From: Streptomyces sp. DT2A-34
GTDB taxonomy: Bacteria > Actinomycetota > Actinomycetes > Streptomycetales > Streptomycetaceae
Length of the DNA: 64,000 nt
Assembly (NCBI RefSeq): GCF_030499515.1
Contig: NZ_JASTWJ010000001.1
Coordinates: forward strand, 2,770,001 to 2,834,000
Reading direction: 5' to 3'
Of this stretch, positions 1 through 9,041 are shown in pieces; within the stretch, counting starts at the first letter, position 1; every line of letters starts with the position of its first letter. A program made the translations under genes and the position numbers. The notes beneath the pieces are model-generated. The model was not told where the DNA came from. It saw nothing but the letters and a program-made list of their open reading frames with translations, and searched no databases.

Positions 1-483
1 GCCTACTCCACCTCGACACACGCCTCCGACGGGGGCATTCGCGCCGAGTGGGTGCCGCTCTTCGCCAAGCACCAGGTCGACCTGGTGATCAACGGGCACA
101 ACCACGTGTACGAGCGGACCGACGCGATCCTGAACGGCGAGGTCGGCGCGCCGGTACCGATCGGCGCGACGACGGACCCGACGCGGGACGGGATCGTGTA
201 CGTCACGGCGGGCGGCGGCGGCAAGGACCTGTACGGCTTCCCGAAGGGCGTCGAGGAGAGCTACGAGGGCCATGTCACCGAGCGGGAGTCGGTCGACTCC
301 TTCAGGTGGACCAGGTCACGGGACGCCAGGACGGAGAGCGTGCGGTGGTCGCGGGTGCGCTACCGGGGCTTCTCCTTCCTCGCGGTGGAGGCGGAGAGCG
401 GCGCCAAGCCTCGCCTGAAGGTGTCGGCGCTGACGCCGAGCGGCGAGCGCGTCGACCATTTCGAGGTGCGGCGAGGCGGCTGA
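1..483 (+). CDS. Metallophosphoesterase (purple acid phosphatase-like), 3' part
   Basis: Only the last 160 codons are in the window; the frame is open from base 1 and ends with TGA at 481-483. The segment INGHNHVYER is the GHxHxYER signature of purple-acid-phosphatase-type metallophosphoesterases, whose two histidines bind the dinuclear metal centre. It is followed by a Gly-rich strand (VYVTAGGGGKDLYG) and a C-terminal beta region (FLAVEAESG), as usual near the end of this fold. These enzymes hydrolyse phosphomonoesters, usually outside the cell, but the N-terminus and any signal peptide lie upstream of the window. A strong hairpin follows the stop. The family call is firm; the substrate is unknown. 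Confidence 0.85.
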   Translation, partial: AYSTSTHASDGGIRAEWVPLFAKHQVDLVINGHNHVYERTDAILNGEVGAPVPIGATTDPTRDGIVYVTAGGGGKDLYGFPKGVEESYEGHVTERESVDSFRWTRSRDARTESVRWSRVRYRGFSFLAVEAESGAKPRLKVSALTPSGERVDHFEVRRGG

Positions 484-491
484 GCGGACCC

Positions 492-528
492 GAGGTGCGG
501 CGCGGGGTGCGATACCGCGCCGCACCTC
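492..528. terminator. Hairpin between convergent genes
   Basis: Perfect 14-bp inverted repeat (492-505 with 515-528) around a 9-nt loop, starting nine bases after the metallophosphoesterase stop. It is GC-rich without a long U-tract, as is common for Streptomyces terminators. It may serve both this gene and the convergent small gene ending at 591. Confidence 0.7.
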
Positions 529-590
529 ATGCGGGTGCGGCTCCCGGCTTGTGTGCGTCTGCGCGTCCGCGCTGGTGCGCTGGTGCGGCG

Positions 591-731
591 TCAGGCCGCC
601 TGATGGCCGGTGGCTCCGCCGTTGTCCCTGCGGTCGAGGGCGCGCTGGAGGGCAGCCGCGGCGTTCTTGCGGTCGGACTCGCTCGTACGGGAGAGGTGAC
701 GGACTCGACGGCGGGCGGTCGTCTCGGCCAT
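591..731 (-). CDS. Small Arg/Ala-rich hypothetical protein (46 aa)
   Basis: A 46-codon frame beginning MAETTARRRVRHLSR and ending GATGHQAA. It is supported by a good ribosome binding site, GAAGGAG, ten bases before the ATG, and by GC-rich wobble positions. The product is basic at its N-terminus (eight Arg or Lys in the first 22 residues) and has a short Ala-rich stretch that could be helical; it has no membrane segment or signal peptide. I do not recognise the function. The 258-bp upstream region (732-989) holds AT-rich patches such as TTAGTTTTGTAG that could be its promoter and has no other gene that I can support. Confidence 0.6.
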   Translation of the reverse strand: MAETTARRRVRHLSRTSESDRKNAAAALQRALDRRDNGGATGHQAA

Positions 732-989
732 GGGAAATCGACTCCTTCGAGAATCCGGGAGTGCAGACAGGGGTTACGAGACGCCGGGTGGGGCGGGGAG
801 CGGTGCCGCAGGGGTTGCCTGCACGGGGCCCGGCTCACGACCGCCATTCGCTTGATCGAGCGAGACGTTCGGCTTCTACAAAACTAAGGGAGGACAGCGC
901 GCCTGTCTCCACAATTACTCGGACTTCCTACTATCTGAGACGGTGCACTGGGTCACACCCCACTGACCTGCGCTTTTACCTCCGGCCCG

Positions 990-1547
990 TCAGAGCACGT
1001 CACCGTCCCGCCAGTCGAAGACCAGCTCGAACGCCGGGTCGAGCGGACCGGCGAGGGCAGGCCGCACGAACGTGCTCCCCTCCTCGTCCGGCAGCCGCAC
1101 GACGCCCTGCGGCCCCAGCGCGCAGACCCGCCCGCCCCACACCTCCCAGCCACGGGCGGCGTACAGCGCGGCCCCCTCGTCGCTCGCGGACAGCATCCCC
1201 GCGTCGTACGCCCGGTCGATCACCCGCTCCAGCTCCGCCATCACCCGGCCCCCGAGCCCCGTCCGGCGCGCGTCGGGCCGTACGCCCACCGCCTCGACGT
1301 ACCCGACCCGCAGCCACCGGTCCCGGTGCCGCACCCGCCGCATGATCACCGAACCGTGCGCGACGAGCCGCCCGGCGTCGTCGTGGACCAGGGCGTGCAT
1401 ACCGCCGAGCCCGTGCTCGAAGTCCTCGTCGGAGAAGTCGCCGTCGAAGGCGTCGTCCAACAGGGCGCGGATCGCGCGCAGTTCGGCCGTGGTGAGGTCG
1501 GCGGTGTGGACGGTGCGCGGGGTGGCGGCGGGTGCGGGCGTGGTCAT
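990..1547 (-). CDS. aac(2'): AAC(2')-I family aminoglycoside 2'-N-acetyltransferase
   Basis: The 185-residue GNAT protein would transfer acetyl from acetyl-CoA to the 2'-amino group of aminoglycosides. It matches the AAC(2')-I pattern I know from mycobacteria: VHTADL near the N-terminus, LGGMHALV (about 50-57), GYVEAVGVRPDARRTGLG (the acetyl-CoA loop), LYAARGW, and a C-terminal FDWRDGDVL. The longer open frame upstream to 1775 lacks family similarity. The ATG at 1547 was chosen because similarity begins there and because GATACT lies six bases upstream, a leaderless arrangement with no Shine-Dalgarno sequence. In Streptomyces such genes are often intrinsic and may have a housekeeping substrate. 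Family call fairly sure; resistance is inferred. Confidence 0.8.
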   Translation of the reverse strand: MTTPAPAATPRTVHTADLTTAELRAIRALLDDAFDGDFSDEDFEHGLGGMHALVHDDAGRLVAHGSVIMRRVRHRDRWLRVGYVEAVGVRPDARRTGLGGRVMAELERVIDRAYDAGMLSASDEGAALYAARGWEVWGGRVCALGPQGVVRLPDEEGSTFVRPALAGPLDPAFELVFDWRDGDVL

Positions 1548-1553
1548 CCGACC

Positions 1554-1559
1554 AGTATC
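1554..1559 (-). promoter_or_regulatory. Candidate -10 for leaderless aac(2')
   Basis: GATACT ends six bases before the ATG at 1547. This is the TANNNT-like spacing expected if transcription starts at the start codon. No purine-rich ribosome binding site is present and no clear -35 is visible. Confidence 0.4.
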
Positions 1560-1634
1560 GAGGGGATCGCCCACTCGGCTGATCCTGCGCAGGGCGCGGG
1601 AGACCGGGTCCGGCCGAGGGGAACCGGTGAACCC

Positions 1635-1841
1635 ATGAACGACATGTCGAAAGTGTTCCTCGAGGGCGGCCCCGACGACCTGCCCGAACGGATCGTGCCG
1701 ACCCCGTCCCCGGGCCCGGACGCGAAGATCAGGCTGCGCGGCGGGTACGAGCACTTCAGGCCGACTCCACGGCACGCGGACACCGCGCAGGGCAGGCTGC
1801 CGGTGTACGAGTGGTGGGAGCGTACGGAGATCGCCGAGTAG
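1635..1841 (+). CDS. DUF5988-like small protein
   Basis: 68 residues with VFLEGGPDDLPERI near the start and RGGYEHFRP followed by PVYEWWERTEIAE at the end. This is the layout I associate with DUF5988, a small actinobacterial family of unknown role. The ATG at 1635 has GGTGA five bases upstream; a second ATG at 1644 is also possible. No signal peptide or membrane segment is seen. The gene lies divergently from aac(2') and convergent to pruA, separated from the latter by a strong hairpin. It is probably cytoplasmic; no function can be given. Confidence 0.65.
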   Translation: MNDMSKVFLEGGPDDLPERIVPTPSPGPDAKIRLRGGYEHFRPTPRHADTAQGRLPVYEWWERTEIAE

Positions 1842-1860
1842 TCCGTCCCCCGCAGCCGGA

Positions 1861-1891
1861 GAAGGCCGGGTCCGTTCGGGACCCGGCCTTC
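1861..1891. terminator. Bidirectional hairpin terminator
   Basis: A 13-bp perfect stem (1861-1873 with 1879-1891) and 5-nt loop sit between the convergent DUF5988-like gene and pruA. Its symmetry would serve both strands. Confidence 0.8.
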
Positions 1892-1908
1892 CAAGGTGTG
1901 TGGGGGTG

Positions 1909-3540
<1,632 letters not shown>

Positions 3541-3680
3541 GGTTACCTCTTCCGAGTGATTCCCGGGCTCCAGCCGGGGCGAGCTGAAGCCGTTGCGTAT
3601 GGTGAGCAGCGGTCAGGGCTTGACCGTCACGAACTCGCCTCGGCGGGCTCGTGAGAAGCCCCCTCGGGGGCGGAGTCACG

Positions 3681-3779
3681 GGTTCCGTAACTCCTTTCCA
3701 CGGAACCGGTCCGGCTCAGCCGGCCGTGGGGCGGCGGCTGTCGGCCTCCGAGCGTCTCTCGGGGACCGACAGCCGCCGC
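3681..3779 (-). terminator. Hairpins between proline dehydrogenase and pruA
   Basis: Reading with the genes, a perfect 14-bp stem (3766-3779 with 3731-3744) lies 12 bases after the proline dehydrogenase stop. A second 8-bp stem (3700-3707 with 3681-3688) and a GCCCCC/GGGGGC stem follow. These could terminate part of the transcripts or stabilise processed mRNA, allowing different levels of the two enzymes. Confidence 0.55.
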
Positions 3780-3791
3780 TCATCCAGCGCA

Positions 3792-4772
3792 TCACCCCTT
3801 GCTGACCATCGAGCGGACGAAGAAGCGCAGGTTCGCCGGCTTCTCAGCCAGCCTGCGCATGAAGTAGCCGTACCAGTCCGTGCCGTAGGCGGTGTAGACG
3901 CGCATGCGGTGGCCCTCGGCGGCCAGCCGCAGGTGCTCGTCGCTGCGGATGCCGTACAGCATCTGGAACTCGTACTCGTCGAGCTTTCGCCCGGCGCGCC
4001 GCGCGAGTTCCTGGGCGACGGAGATCAGGCGGGGGTCGTGGGACCCGATCATCGGGTACCCGGTGCCCTCCATCAGAACCTTGAGGACACGGACGTACGC
4101 CTTGTCGATCTCGTGTTTCTGCTGGTAGGCGACCTCGGCGGGCTCCTTGTACGCGCCCTTGACGAGCCGTACGCGGCTGCCGTTCGCGGCGAGGCGGCGG
4201 GCGTCGGCCTCGGTGCGGAACAGGTAGGCCTGGATGACGCAGCCGGTCTGCGGGAAGTCCCTGCGCAGTTCCTCGTGGATGGCGAACATCGAGTCGAGGG
4301 TGGTGTGGTCCTCCGCGTCGAGCGTGACCGTCGTACCGATGGCGGCGGCGGCCTCGACGACCTGGCGGACGTTGGCGAGCGCCAGCTCGTGGCCGCCCTG
4401 GAATGTAGGGGCGGGCCCGGAGGGCCCTTCGAACAGGGCGGTGGTGGGCGACGGGAGGGCCTGCCCGAACATGGACAGCTTGACGGACATCTCGACGCGC
4501 TCGCCGAGCTCCAGATCCTTGATCCGGTCGATGAGCAGCAGATAGGCGTCCCGGGCGGCGGCGGCCTGTTCGGGGCGGGTGATGTCCTCGCCGACGACGT
4601 CCATCGTCAGCTCCAGGCCCTTGCCGGTGAGGTCCCGGATGATCGGCACGACCTCGTCGACGGTCTCGCCGGGGATGAACCGGTCGACGACCTGCCTCGT
4701 CCCCGGAGCCGCCGAGATCAGGCGTCGCATCCGGTCGCTGCGCGACGCGGCGAGAATCAAGGGACCAAGCAC
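3792..4772 (-). CDS. Proline dehydrogenase (FAD-dependent, monofunctional)
   Basis: 326 residues forming a proline-dehydrogenase TIM barrel. It oxidises proline to pyrroline-5-carboxylate and passes electrons through FAD to the respiratory chain. Family motifs: MDVVGEDITRPEQ, TLDAEDHTTLDSM, RLVKGAYKEP, FQMLYGIRSDEH and the C-terminal YGTDWYGYFMRRLAEKP that closes over substrate. Open frame extends to 4898, but the GTG at 4772 was chosen: it has GTGGAGG eight bases upstream and similarity begins there (LGPLILAASRSDRMRRL). It is the short monofunctional type, separate from P5C dehydrogenase, unlike the PutA fusion of enterobacteria. It is first in the proline unit and divergent from its likely regulator. 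Confidence 0.95.
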   Translation of the reverse strand: MLGPLILAASRSDRMRRLISAAPGTRQVVDRFIPGETVDEVVPIIRDLTGKGLELTMDVVGEDITRPEQAAAARDAYLLLIDRIKDLELGERVEMSVKLSMFGQALPSPTTALFEGPSGPAPTFQGGHELALANVRQVVEAAAAIGTTVTLDAEDHTTLDSMFAIHEELRRDFPQTGCVIQAYLFRTEADARRLAANGSRVRLVKGAYKEPAEVAYQQKHEIDKAYVRVLKVLMEGTGYPMIGSHDPRLISVAQELARRAGRKLDEYEFQMLYGIRSDEHLRLAAEGHRMRVYTAYGTDWYGYFMRRLAEKPANLRFFVRSMVSKG

Positions 4773-4886
4773 GGGGCACCTCCACAAACACAGCCGAATG
4801 ACGGCCGACACCCCGATAAGTGATGTTCCGGGTACGGCACGGAGAACCACCGTGAAACCTAAGGATCCCTCCGAACGGCAGCCATC

Positions 4887-4896
4887 GACAGCTGTC
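4887..4896. promoter_or_regulatory. Palindrome in the divergent proline promoter region
   Basis: GACAGCTGTC, a perfect 10-bp palindrome, lies in the 191-bp region between the divergent proline dehydrogenase and PucR-type regulator genes. Its position suits an operator for the adjacent regulator. Short palindromes can occur by chance. Confidence 0.35.
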
Positions 4897-4963
4897 ACGC
4901 ATCCGTGCCACAGATCTCAGACAGATGTATGAAGGCGTCGCGGAAATGCGGGAGAATGCCCGG

Positions 4964-6178
4964 GTGACGCCGGAATCCAAGGACCGCAAGGACGACTATC
5001 AGGAGCTCGTCGACGAGCTCTCGGAGCTGCTGGGCGTGCCCGCGACCCTGGAGAACCGGGACTTCGAGCTGATCGCCTTCGGCGCGTACGACAGCGAGGA
5101 CGAACTCGACGCATCGGCCCTGGACCCGGTGCGCACCCGCTCGATCCTGACGCGCCGCTCCACGGCGGCGGTGCGGACCTGGTTCGAGGGCTTCGGCATC
5201 ACGCGAGCGACCGGCCCGGTGCGCATCCCGCCCACTCCGGAGGCCGGGGTGTACCGCGGACGTATTTGCCTCCCGGTACGCCACAGGGGTGTGGTGCTGG
5301 GCTACGTCTGGCTCCTCGACGACGATCCGGGGCCCACCGAGCACCAGCTCGCGGGGGCGATGGAGGTGACCGCCCGGATCGGCGCACTGCTCGCGGACGA
5401 GGCGCAGCACGGGGCGGATCTGAGCCGGGAGCTGCGGGCGGCGCTGACCGCGGAGCGGGGCTGGCAGGGCGACATGGCGGTCGCCGAGCTGCGCACGGCC
5501 CTGGGCGCACGCGCGGACGGCGTCCATACGGTGGTCTGCGTGGCCCCCTGGCCCTCGGCCGACCCCGACGACGCCCCGTCCGTGCGAACGGTGCCGCACG
5601 CGACCGCGCTGTGCACGGTGCCGTGGGGGGCGGCCGGGCAGAGCCTGGCGGTGCTGGTGCGGCTGCGCTCACCCGAGGTACGCACGGCGGCGCTGGCGGC
5701 GGCGTCCCGGCTGCTGAAGGAAGGCCCGGCCCAGGCGCCGTCCCGGCCGTCCACGCCGGGCCGGTCACGGGTGGCGGCCGGCCTCGGCGAACCGCGCTCC
5801 GGCCTCGCCGATCTGGGCGCCGTATGGCAGGAGGCGTCGGCCGCGACCCGCGCGGCCCTGGCGGAACCGCGGTTCGGACCGGTGGCCGAGTGGTCGCGCA
5901 TCGGGCCGTACCGCCTGCTGACCTCCCTCTCCCCCGAGACGCTCCACGACCCCGCGCTGACCCCGCTCCTCTCCCCCACCCACCAGGAACTGGCCCGCAC
6001 CGCCAAGGTCTACCTGGACTGCGCGGGCCAGGCCGGCCGCACGGCCGCCGAACTCGGCATCCACCGCCAGACCCTGTACTACCGCCTCTCCCGCGTCGAA
6101 CAGCTCACGGGCCTGGACCTGGACGACGGGGAGGACCGGCTGTTGCTGCACATGGGGTTGAAGGGGGCGCGACTGTAG
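4964..6178 (+). CDS. PucR-family transcriptional regulator of proline utilisation
   Basis: 404 residues. The C-terminus carries the PucR-type helix-turn-helix (about 350-400), with [20 protein letters not shown] typical of the HTH_30 family; the central part resembles the GGDEF-like linker domain of these regulators. GTG at 4964 was chosen for GGGAG nine bases upstream; in-frame ATGs at 4946 and 4925 are possible. Divergence from proline dehydrogenase and pruA makes it the likely proline-responsive activator of those genes, probably acting at the shared intergenic region with its palindrome at 4887. The family is clear; the effector and the sign of regulation are inferred. Confidence 0.9.
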   Translation: MTPESKDRKDDYQELVDELSELLGVPATLENRDFELIAFGAYDSEDELDASALDPVRTRSILTRRSTAAVRTWFEGFGITRATGPVRIPPTPEAGVYRGRICLPVRHRGVVLGYVWLLDDDPGPTEHQLAGAMEVTARIGALLADEAQHGADLSRELRAALTAERGWQGDMAVAELRTALGARADGVHTVVCVAPWPSADPDDAPSVRTVPHATALCTVPWGAAGQSLAVLVRLRSPEVRTAALAAASRLLKEGPAQAPSRPSTPGRSRVAAGLGEPRSGLADLGAVWQEASAATRAALAEPRFGPVAEWSRIGPYRLLTSLSPETLHDPALTPLLSPTHQELARTAKVYLDCAGQAGRTAAELGIHRQTLYYRLSRVEQLTGLDLDDGEDRLLLHMGLKGARL

Positions 6179-6288
6179 GGTGGCCGCGTTCCGGCCGGTC
6201 GGCGAGCGTGTGTGAATCCCGCGCTCCCGAACCGTAACTCCCTTGCCGGTGGGCATAATTCACCGCGACTGCCACACCTCGGAAGCCG

Positions 6289-7428
6289 ATGTCGACCGAT
6301 ACGGGGGACTTGTGTACCGGCACGTGCTCACTCGGGCCGTGCAGGTCCTGTCCTGCGTTTCTCCGTGCTCGTCGGCCTCTCGATGAACCATGCGACCGAC
6401 GTGCCCGGATCGCCACCGTCGCCAATGACGGCTCCGGCCGCATCTGGGACCTGATGCGGCCGGACGACGTGGTCGTCCTGCGCGGGCGCGACGCTCTGGT
6501 CGAGGCGGCCGCGTGGCCACCGGACGGGCGGCGGCTGAGCACCGCCTCGTTCGACTGCACGGCCCGCGTGTGGGACGCCCGGCACGGCACCTGGCTGCAC
6601 ACCTTGGAGGGACACACCGACCCGGTCCGGGACGTGGCCTGGTCCCCGGGCGCCCGGTTCATCGCCACGGCCTCCAACGACCGCACGATGCGTATCTGGT
6701 CCGCCGCGACGGGCCACATGCAGAACCTGGTCCAGGCGCACTCCGACCGGGTCGAGGGGGTCGCCTGGTCACCCGACGGCACGCGCGTCGCCACCAGCGC
6801 CCACGACCGGACGGTGCGGGTCTGGGACGCCTCCACCTGGGAGCTGCTGCGCACGCTTGCCGCCCACGAGGACCTCATCCGGGACGTCTGCCGGTCACCG
6901 GACTCCACACGCCTCGCCTCTGCCGCAGTCGACCGCACCGTGCGGATCTGGGACGCGAAGGCCGGAGCCGAGCTGCACTGCCTGACCGGCCCCACCGACT
7001 TCGTCCAGGCTGTGGCCTGGTCACCCGACGGCACCCGGATCGCCTCCGTCTCCAACGACAGGACCCTTCGGATCCACAGCGCGGCGGACGGGGCGGAGGC
7101 GCTGGCGCTGACCGGACACGACGACACCATCCGGGATGTCTGCTGGTCGCCGGACGGCCGTTTCGCCGCCACCGCCTCGGCGGACGGCACGGCACGGATC
7201 TGGGACGTCGACCGTGGAGCGGAGTTGCTGATCCTCGGCGGGCACTCGGGCGGCGTCGAGAGCGTCGCCTGGTCCCCGGACGGCGCACGGGTGGCCACGG
7301 CGTCCCGGGACCAGACCGTCCGCATCTGGCCGGTCGCCACGGATCCGCGGACCCTGATCGACAGGGGACGCAGCCGGGCGAGTCGCGCGCTCAGCGCGGA
7401 GGAGCGCCGACGCCACGGCCTGCGGTAG
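6289..7428 (+). CDS. WD40 repeat protein, probably 5'-truncated
   Basis: From about 6403 to 7350 the frame encodes one partial and seven full WD40 blades, each with a VxxVAWSPDGTRIAT core, an (S/N)DRTVRIWD end and a GH-type turn, enough for one propeller. The end (about 7351-7428) is an Arg-rich tail of the kind seen after WD40 domains of large Streptomyces NTPase or kinase proteins. The first 40 codons do not look like a repeat, signal or catalytic domain: they are Cys- and Arg-rich, and the propeller opens in mid-blade. I therefore suspect the 3' remnant of a longer gene. No ribosome binding site is seen; other in-frame starts include ATG 6454. Whether it is expressed is unknown. Confidence 0.6.
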   Translation: MSTDTGDLCTGTCSLGPCRSCPAFLRARRPLDEPCDRRARIATVANDGSGRIWDLMRPDDVVVLRGRDALVEAAAWPPDGRRLSTASFDCTARVWDARHGTWLHTLEGHTDPVRDVAWSPGARFIATASNDRTMRIWSAATGHMQNLVQAHSDRVEGVAWSPDGTRVATSAHDRTVRVWDASTWELLRTLAAHEDLIRDVCRSPDSTRLASAAVDRTVRIWDAKAGAELHCLTGPTDFVQAVAWSPDGTRIASVSNDRTLRIHSAADGAEALALTGHDDTIRDVCWSPDGRFAATASADGTARIWDVDRGAELLILGGHSGGVESVAWSPDGARVATASRDQTVRIWPVATDPRTLIDRGRSRASRALSAEERRRHGLR

Positions 7429-7471
7429 CCGGCGGCGCCAGCCGCCCGGCAGGCGCAGCAAGGGCAGATTA

Positions 7472-7499
7472 TTGGAAATGATTTCCATCGTGCTATGGT
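7472..7499 (+). promoter_or_regulatory. Candidate promoter of the metal-type ABC operon
   Basis: TTGGAA (7472-7477) and TATGGT (7494-7499) are separated by 16 bases and lie 46 bases before the GTG of the binding-protein gene. The -35 is embedded in the Fur-family palindrome at 7473, so a bound repressor would block polymerase. Confidence 0.5.
7473..7487. promoter_or_regulatory. Zur-type (Fur family) operator
   Basis: TGGAAATGATTTCCA is a perfect 7-1-7 inverted repeat. From memory, the Streptomyces Zur box is close to TGAAAATGATTTTCA, so this differs by one symmetric base pair in each arm. It overlaps the candidate -35 of the downstream operon, the usual place for zinc-dependent repression by Zur. 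It does not fit the longer DmdR iron box or the TTGC-type nickel box of Nur. Confidence 0.65.
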
Positions 7500-7544
7500 T
7501 CGCAGCAACCGCTCTCTTGACCGCCCCTTTACCCGGAGGGTTCC

Positions 7545-9041
7545 GTGCGCCTGCCCGCTCACCGCCTGCTCCCCGCCACCGCCCTCACCGCGGCCTCCGC
7601 ACTGCTCACCGGCTGCTTCGCCGGGGCGGAATCCGCAGCGGACGCGGGTGCGGACGGCAAGCGCATCCGTGTCGCGCACATGCAGCCGCCCCGCTCGGGC
7701 CTGTCCCCACTGAGCGACGACGCGTTCAAGCTGTCGCGCTGGTCGGCCGCCGAGACCCTGGTGAAGCTCGACAAGGAAGGCGACGCCCAGCCCGCGCTCG
7801 CCACCGAGTGGCAGCAGTCCGGGCGTACCTGGACCTTCGAGATACGCGACGGCGTCACCTTCCACGACGGCACGAAGCTCGACGCGGACGCCGTCGTGCG
7901 GTCGCTCACCAAGGCCGCCTCCGCCTCCCCCAAGCCCCGCATCCTCGACGGCGTGGAGCTGACCGTGAAGGCCGAGGACGCCGACACGGTCACGGTCACC
8001 ACCGGCACCGAGGATCCCCTCGTCCCGCAGCGGCTGAGCTCGCCCCAGCTGTCGGTCCTGGCCGCCAAGGCCTACAAGGGCAAGACGGTGAACCCCGTCG
8101 GCGCCGGCACCGGCCCCTTCGAACTCGTCAAGGTCAACGGCACCTCCTCCGCCACCCTCGACCGCTACGACGCGTACTGGGGCGGCAAGGCCAAGGCCCC
8201 GGGAATCGACGTCACGTTCGTGCCGGACGGGACGGCCCGCGCCGCCGCCCTGCGCACCGGCGAGGCCGACATCGTCGAGGCGATTCCGGTCTCCCAGGCC
8301 GCTGTCCTCGACCAGGACCTGATCACCGAGGTCCCGATGCCGCGCACCAACACGCTCTACCTGAACACCGGGAAGGGCGCTTTCAAGGACGCCTCGCTGC
8401 GCGCCGCCGCCCGGGAGGCGATCGACGCCAAGTCGATCGTCGAGGGCGTGTACGAGGGGCGGGCGGATGTCGCCGAAGGACTGCTCGGGCCCGCCCTGCC
8501 GTGGGCGGCCGAACTGCGCACGCCCGTCAAGCACACCAAGGCCGGCAAGCCGAACGGCACGACGATCACCATCGGCACCTTCACCGACCGGGCGGAACTG
8601 CCCGAGGTCGCCGCCACGCTGCAACAGCAGCTCCAGAAGGCCGGATTCAAGGTGAAGCTCGACGTCCGCGAGTACGCCAACATCGAATCCGACGCCCTCG
8701 CGGGCAAGTTCGACGCGTTCATCCTCTCCCGCGCCACCGTCCTCGACTCCGGCGACCCGGCCGCCTACCTGTACAGCGACTTCGCCTCCGACGGCTCCTT
8801 CAACATCTCCCAGCTCGCCGACCCCTCCGTGGACGCCGCGCTGAAGAAGGCCAGCGAGACGAAGACCGGCGACGCCCGCCGCAAGGCGATCATCGCGGCC
8901 GAGGCCGCCGTGCTCGCCGAGGACGCGGCCGTCCCCATGCTCCACGAGCGGGTGATCCAGGGCGACGCCGCCGGTGTCGTGGACGCCGCGCACGACCCGC
9001 GCGAGCGTGAGCTCGTCACGATCGACACGTACGTCAAGTGA
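7545..9041 (+). CDS. ABC transporter substrate-binding lipoprotein (family 5), predicted metal/metallophore uptake
   Basis: 498 residues. A lipoprotein signal ends at LLTGC with Cys24, so the protein is anchored outside the membrane. The body has the peptide/nickel/opine family 5 binding-protein pattern: LATEWQQSGRTWTFEIRDGV, TFHDGTKLDADAVVRSL, GTGPFELVKV and YWGGKAKAPGIDVTFVPD. GTG at 7545 has GGAGGG four bases upstream. It heads an operon with overlapping genes for a fused permease and two ATPases, all downstream of a Zur-like operator. That suggests uptake of zinc or another metal as an opine-like chelate rather than peptides. The metal assignment rests only on the operator. Confidence 0.88.
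   Translation: MRLPAHRLLPATALTAASALLTGCFAGAESAADAGADGKRIRVAHMQPPRSGLSPLSDDAFKLSRWSAAETLVKLDKEGDAQPALATEWQQSGRTWTFEIRDGVTFHDGTKLDADAVVRSLTKAASASPKPRILDGVELTVKAEDADTVTVTTGTEDPLVPQRLSSPQLSVLAAKAYKGKTVNPVGAGTGPFELVKVNGTSSATLDRYDAYWGGKAKAPGIDVTFVPDGTARAAALRTGEADIVEAIPVSQAAVLDQDLITEVPMPRTNTLYLNTGKGAFKDASLRAAAREAIDAKSIVEGVYEGRADVAEGLLGPALPWAAELRTPVKHTKAGKPNGTTITIGTFTDRAELPEVAATLQQQLQKAGFKVKLDVREYANIESDALAGKFDAFILSRATVLDSGDPAAYLYSDFASDGSFNISQLADPSVDAALKKASETKTGDARRKAIIAAEAAVLAEDAAVPMLHERVIQGDAAGVVDAAHDPRERELVTIDTYVK

Noticed and set aside
1548..1775. N-terminal extension of the AAC(2') frame
   Set aside because: No family similarity, overlaps the divergent small gene, and a -10-like hexamer lies just before the ATG at 1547.
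7473..7487. Reading the palindrome as a nickel (Nur) or iron (DmdR) box
   Set aside because: The spacing and bases match neither the TTGC-type Nur site nor the TTAGGTTAG-type iron box as I recall them.
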